A stretch of DNA of 33,183 nucleotides from an uncultured Craurococcus sp. (GTDB taxonomy: Bacteria > Pseudomonadota > Alphaproteobacteria > Acetobacterales > Acetobacteraceae), in assembly GCA_902805545.1 (NCBI GenBank), contig CADCTD010000180.1, forward strand, positions 1 to 33,183, read 5' to 3'. Both the position numbers and the translations under genes were made by a program. Below the pieces are notes generated by a model, which had not been told where the DNA came from, searched no databases, and saw only the letters and a list, made by a program, of their open reading frames with translations. Shown here in pieces: positions 29,541 to 33,183 of this stretch. The stretch's first letter is position 1, and each line of letters begins with the position of its first letter.

Positions 29541-30968
29541 ATGTCGGACACGCTGCCGCTGGCCCATTCCATCGCTCATCCCCTGGCTGCGCTGCGGCTG
29601 GAACGCGACGGGCCGGTGGTTGAGCAGATCGTCGACAAGCTTGGCGGGATGATCCGGGGCGGAAGCCTCGCCGCCGGCGTGCGGCTGCCTTCGGTGCGGG
29701 CGATGGCGGGGCGGCTCGGGTGCAGCGTGCACTCGGTCGTCGAGGCCTATGACCGGCTGGGGGCGATGGGGCTGGTGGCGCCGCGGCCGGGGGCGGGGAC
29801 CTTCGTCGCCACCGTCGGGCCGCAGCCGGCGGGGCGGGGGGCGGACCCGGATGTGGGGGATGAGGCCGTCAGCCTCCGCAGCTACGGGCCGCCGGCCATG
29901 TGGAAGCCGGGGAATGGCTACCTGCCGGAGGGGTGGCTGCGGGAGGCCTGGCCGGCGGCGGTGCTGCACCGGGTGCAGCGGCGGATGCCGGAGTTGCTGG
30001 CCTGCGACGGGACGGCGCGGGGGGAGGTGGCGCTGCGCGAGCAGATTGCGGTGCGGCTGGCGGGGATGGCCATGCCGGTCTCGCCGGACTGCATCCTGAC
30101 GACCCTCGGGGGGACGCAGGCGCTCGACCTCATCATCCGCACCCAGCTGCAGCCGGGCGACACGGTCCTGGCGGAGGATCCGGGCTACTTCAAATTCTAC
30201 ACCATGCTGGAGCGGGCGGGGGTGCGGCTGCATCCCATCCCCTGGAATCCGGACGGGCCGGATCTCGAGGCGGTGGAGCAGGCCTGCCGGACGGTGCGGC
30301 CGAAGCTCTTCCTGGTGCAGAGCGTGCTGCACAACCCGACCGGGTGGACGGCCTCCGCCGCGACGCTGCACCGGCTGCTGCTGATCGCCGAGCGGCATGG
30401 GATGCTGCTGGTGGAGGACGACACCTATGCCGACCTGCATCCCGGGCATCCGGTGCGGCTGCTCCAGCTGGCGGGCGGGCGGGGGCTGATCTACCTCTCC
30501 TCCTTCACCAAGATGGTGGGGCCGGCGACGCGGCTCGGCTTCATCGCGGCCGAGCGGCCGGTGATCGAGGCGCTGCTGCAGGCAAAGCTGCTCTCGGCGC
30601 CGGCGCTGCCGCCGCTGATGGAGGTGCTGCTGGCGGAGCTGCTGGCCTCCGGCCAGTACCGGCGCTGGCTCGATCGGTTGCGCCCGAAACTGGCATCGAC
30701 GCGGGCGCAGGCTGTCGCGCGGCTGCAGGCGCTCGGCTTCGGGCTGGCGGCGGAGGGGGAGCCGGGGCTCTTCCTCTGGGCGGGGCTGCCGCCGGGCTGC
30801 GAGGCGGAGGCGGTCTACCAGGCGGCGCTCGACCGCGGGCTGCTGCTGGCGCGCGGCTCGCTGTTCCGGCCCGATCGTGGGGAGAGCCGGCACCTGCGCT
30901 TCAACGCGGCGCGGTCCTCGGAGCCGCGGATGTTCGAGGCGCTGGAGGCGGCGCTAACCGGCCGGTGA
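29541..30968 (+). CDS. MocR/GabR-type PLP-dependent transcriptional regulator
   Basis: 475 residues: an N-terminal GntR-type winged helix (~20-85; SLAAGVRLPSVRAMAGRLGCSVHSVVEAYDRLGAMGLV) fused to a fold-type I aminotransferase domain. PLP-binding Lys324 is in SSFTKMVGPATRLGF; the LVEDDTYADL and VLHNPTGWT segments fit. Members sense amino-group compounds and usually control a neighbouring operon; the target here is unknown. ATG 29541 begins MSDTLPLAHS; an upstream ATG at 29505 is in frame. It lies 23 bases before the redoxin-oxygenase gene, which may share its transcript. Confidence 0.93.
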   Translation: MSDTLPLAHSIAHPLAALRLERDGPVVEQIVDKLGGMIRGGSLAAGVRLPSVRAMAGRLGCSVHSVVEAYDRLGAMGLVAPRPGAGTFVATVGPQPAGRGADPDVGDEAVSLRSYGPPAMWKPGNGYLPEGWLREAWPAAVLHRVQRRMPELLACDGTARGEVALREQIAVRLAGMAMPVSPDCILTTLGGTQALDLIIRTQLQPGDTVLAEDPGYFKFYTMLERAGVRLHPIPWNPDGPDLEAVEQACRTVRPKLFLVQSVLHNPTGWTASAATLHRLLLIAERHGMLLVEDDTYADLHPGHPVRLLQLAGGRGLIYLSSFTKMVGPATRLGFIAAERPVIEALLQAKLLSAPALPPLMEVLLAELLASGQYRRWLDRLRPKLASTRAQAVARLQALGFGLAAEGEPGLFLWAGLPPGCEAEAVYQAALDRGLLLARGSLFRPDRGESRHLRFNAARSSEPRMFEALEAALTGR

Positions 30969-30991
30969 CCTTTGGCGGCGAGGATGCCGCG

Positions 30992-32114
30992 ATGGACATC
31001 AAGGCCCGGACATCGCCGCTCGCCATCGGGGAGGCGGCACCCTTCATCCCGCTGCGGACGAATGTCGAGGCGCGGGCTGAGTTTGGCAATCTCGCGGAGC
31101 GGCATGTGCTGGTCTGCGCCTTCGGCAGCACGGCGGCGCCCGTGGCTGCGGGGGCGCTGGCGGCGCTCGAGGCCAGTGCGGGGCTGCATGACTGGGGAGA
31201 GCGGGTGATGCTCGCGGTCAGCTCGTCGCCCGGCGATGCGGAGGATGCGCGGCTCGCCCGGCTGCAGCAACGGATCCTCTTCGCCGAGGATTGGGATGCG
31301 GCGGCGCTGCGGGCCTGGGGGTTGCCGCGCGAGACGCCCGAGGGGCGGAGCATGGTGCCGGCCTGGTTGCTGCTCGACCCGATGCGGCGCGTGCTGGCGC
31401 TCTGGCCGCTGCAGGAGGCGGAGGCGGCGCTGGCGGCCTTCGCGGCGCTGCCCAGGGTGGAGGATCATGCGGGGGCGCCGCTCTTCGCGCCGGTGCTGCT
31501 GGTGCCGCGCATCTTCGAGCCGGATTTCTGCCGCCGGCTGATCGAGCATCATGGGAGGGAGGGGCGCTTCCCCTCGGGCGTCACGCGGCAGATCGGCGGG
31601 CGGGCGGACGGTGGTGGTGCCGGTGCCGGGGATGAAGCGGCGCCGCGATTGCCTGGTGGCGGAGGGCGGCCTGATGGCGGCCATCCGCACGCGGCTGGCG
31701 CTGCGGCTGCTGCCGGAGATCAAGCGCGCCTTCCAGTTCGATGCGACGCGGATCGAGCGCTACCTCATCGGCTGCTACGACGCGGCGCAAGGCGGCGGCT
31801 TCCAGTCGCATCGGGACGACACCGTGCCCGGGACGGCGCATCGGCGCTTCGCCGTCAGCATCAACCTGAATGCCGAGGAGCATGAGGGTGGGGAGCTGCG
31901 CTTCCCGGAATATGGCGGCGGGCGGTACCGGCCGCCGACCGGGGCGGCCGTCGTCTTCTCCTGCGCGCTGCTGCATGAGGCACTGCCGGTGACGGCGGGG
32001 CGGCGCTATGCCTTCCTGCCCTTCCTCTACGACGAGGCGGCGGCGGCCATCAGGCTGGCGCAGGATGGGCAGCTCGGCGCGGGTGTCGCACGCTACGCGG
32101 CAAGCGGCGGGTAG
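30992..32114 (+). pseudogene. Redoxin-2OG-Fe(II) dioxygenase fusion, frameshifted at a GCGG repeat
   Basis: Reading frame A (30992 to ~31600) gives a redoxin-like domain lacking the peroxidatic Cys (LVCAFGSTAAPVAAGAL), then FAPVLLVPRIFEPDFCRRLIEHH. The rest of the domain is in frame B (~31600-32114): TVVVPVPGMKRRRDCL, RIERYLIGCYDAAQGG, and the iron ligands H-R-D in QSHRDDTVPGTAHRRF, LHEALP, and GRRYAFLPFLYDE. Frame A itself ends at 31885. Removing one of three GCGG units (31596-31607) restores QIGGRTVVVPVPG, exactly the expected sequence. All catalytic residues remain, so the lesion is recent, reversible or a sequencing error. Restored product: about 372 residues. Substrate unknown; related proteins are alphaproteobacterial and uncharacterised. 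Confidence 0.8.
31596..31607 (+). repeat. (GCGG)3 tetranucleotide repeat at the frameshift
   Basis: Three perfect GCGG units followed by ACGG. Two units would keep the gene in frame; three shift it by one base. This short tract is prone to slipped-strand change. Confidence 0.75.
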
Positions 32115-32387
32115 CGCCGCAGCCGTCCGGGCCAGGGGCCGATCATCCGTCGGTGGTCGACGGCACGAGCGGGGTGCAGGTCTGGCGCTCGGCATGCCGT
32201 TGCGGCTGTCGGAATGCTGGATCCTCCCCATCACGCCCGCGCCCCGGCAAGTGATCGACGCGCATTGCCTGCCGGGGCCGGGCGCAGTTGCAGCCGGTCC
32301 GGGCAAGGGCCCGGTGTCCACCCATGGCGGCCAGGGCTGCGATGCCCGCCATGAGCGGCTGGAGACGGGGTTTCGGCTCCAGCTCGG
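32115..32387. other. Non-coding gap of 273 bases between the convergent oxygenase and flgH genes
   Basis: No gene could be supported. Frames on both strands are open but unlike any family I know. It contains the hairpin at 32241-32278. Confidence 0.5.
32241..32278. terminator. Possible hairpin between the oxygenase and flgH genes
   Basis: GCCCCGGCA (32241-32249) and TGCCGGGGC (32270-32278) form a 9-base perfect stem with a 20-base loop, between convergent genes. No T-tract. Confidence 0.35.
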
Positions 32388-33110
32388 CTAGAAAGGCAGG
32401 ATCGCGTCCAGCAGCTGCTGGCCGTAGCGCGGTTGCTGCAGGTCGGAGAGAGTGCCGCGGCCGCCATAGGCGATGCGGGCCTCGGCCAGGCGGTCATGAC
32501 GGATGGTGTTGTCGCTGGCGATGTCCTCCGGGCGGATGACGCCCTGGACGGAGAGCTCGCGCAACTCGGCGCTGACCCGCACCTCCTGCCGGCCGGCGAC
32601 GACCAGGTTGCCGTTGGACAGCACCTGCGTGACGGTCGCGGCGAGGCGGAGGTTGATCGTCTCGCCGCGCTTCACCGTGCCGTCGCCGTCGCTGGTCTGG
32701 GCGCCGCTCGAGTCGAGCAGGCTCGAGGGGTTGGCGGCGCGCGGCAGCCAGCGCGTCTGCATGCCGAAGACCTGCGGGATGCCGAGGCTGTCCGTGCCGG
32801 CGCGGCTGCGCTGGGTGCGGTTCTGCAGCTGGGCATTGTCGGCGACGGTGACGAGCACGGTGACGAGGTCGCCGACCTGGGCGGCGCGCTGGTCACGCAG
32901 GAAGGTGCGGCTGCCCGGGCGCCACAGGCTGTTCGCGGCGAGCGGCGCTTCCTGCGCGCCGGGCATCGGCATGGAGACCGGGCGCCAGGCCGGGTCGGCG
33001 GTGGGGTTGCGGAGCTCCGAGAGCTCGGGCGCGCGGCCGACGCGCGAGAGGCGCTCGAGCGAGCCGCAGCCGGCGACCGCGAGCGGCAGGAGGAGGAGGG
33101 CGGCGCGCAT
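32388..33110 (-). CDS. flgH: Flagellar L-ring lipoprotein FlgH
   Basis: FlgH forms the outer-membrane L-ring around the flagellar rod. 240 residues. Lipoprotein signal with lipobox LAVAGC near residue 15, then SLWRPGSRTFLRDQRAAQVGDLVTVLVTV and the C-terminal NGNLVVAGRQEVRVSAELRELSVQGVIRPEDIASDNTIRHDRLAEARIAYGGRG, typical of the family. ATG 33110 has GGAGG 8 bases upstream; the overlapping GTG 33116 is too close to it. It follows flgA directly. FlgI, its ring partner, is encoded 21 kb away at 10176. Lgt (4493) would lipidate it. Confidence 0.96.
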   Translation of the reverse strand: MRAALLLLPLAVAGCGSLERLSRVGRAPELSELRNPTADPAWRPVSMPMPGAQEAPLAANSLWRPGSRTFLRDQRAAQVGDLVTVLVTVADNAQLQNRTQRSRAGTDSLGIPQVFGMQTRWLPRAANPSSLLDSSGAQTSDGDGTVKRGETINLRLAATVTQVLSNGNLVVAGRQEVRVSAELRELSVQGVIRPEDIASDNTIRHDRLAEARIAYGGRGTLSDLQQPRYGQQLLDAILPF

Positions 33111-33112
33111 CG

Positions 33113-33183
33113 TCACGGCCTCCGCAGCGGGGTGGCGCCGGGGGCGACGCGGACCCGGCCGGGGCCGATCACCTCAGCCTCGA
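33113..33183 (-). CDS. flgA: FlgA C-terminal end (P-ring chaperone; runs off the window)
   Basis: Only the last 22 codons plus a stop are present, reading EAEVIGPGRVRVAPGATPLRRP. This resembles a FlgA C-terminus, and flgA-flgH order is common in Alphaproteobacteria. FlgA is the periplasmic chaperone for FlgI. The stop is 2 bases before the flgH ATG. The assignment relies chiefly on position. Confidence 0.6.
   Translation of the reverse strand, partial: EAEVIGPGRVRVAPGATPLRRP

Noticed and set aside
32143-32391. Small open frames in the gap before flgH
   Set aside because: Frames on both strands stay open by composition; none has a good ribosome-binding site or recognisable sequence.

Overview
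This is a very G+C-rich window with densely packed genes, typical of an alphaproteobacterium and most like the Acetobacteraceae (Roseomonas-type). Supporting traits are a FliX-type flagellar regulator divergent from flgI, a single-cysteine DksA, a DUF1127 protein, phasin, NasT/NasS, and Bug-type solute-binding proteins with short arginine-rich signal peptides. No rRNA, tRNA, CRISPR array or insertion sequence was recognised.

Layout. 1-1738: end of a flagellar block (fliK-like, flgD). 1743-6279: a tight minus-strand envelope operon, hldD > lgt > midA > pgeF > lipoprotein, with 1- to 4-base stop/start overlaps between the first four genes; midA appears to use a CTG start. 6374-9437: plus-strand housekeeping run (ubiK, a YbjN-family gene, proC, a TetR/COQ9-like protein, phasin). 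9503-11868: second flagellar block; flgI > short flgJ > flgN-like on minus, behind a good sigma-54 site, with fliX divergent. 12002-15622: dksA, a Bug protein coupled to a CaiB-type CoA transferase, and a zinc metallopeptidase. 15731-17226: two repeat-rich stress or envelope proteins. 17325-19233: a divergent pair, a cyanuric acid amidohydrolase/barbiturase-family enzyme and a protein resembling CnbZ-type deaminases. 19527-20048: DUF421 membrane protein.

20181-23999 looks like a collapsed nitrate-assimilation operon. nasT and nasS survive upstream and cysG downstream, but the transporter, the nitrite reductase and nearly all of the nitrate reductase are gone. What remains is a roughly 320-bp C-terminal fragment of the nitrate reductase that has lost one iron-sulfur ligand and still overlaps the cysG start.

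24083-27698 is a compact three-gene catabolic operon: a PhzS-like flavin monooxygenase, an AbgB-like M20 amidohydrolase and a DapA-family lyase. It is followed by an SRAP DNA-crosslink protein, a glutathione transferase, a DUF1127 protein, a MocR-type regulator, and a redoxin/2OG-Fe(II) oxygenase gene interrupted by one extra GCGG unit. The window closes with flgH and the last codons of flgA (minus strand), a third flagellar block.

The best leads are the nas relict, the tetranucleotide frameshift, the CTG start of midA, the regulatory architecture between flgI and fliX, and the uncharacterised catabolic operon.
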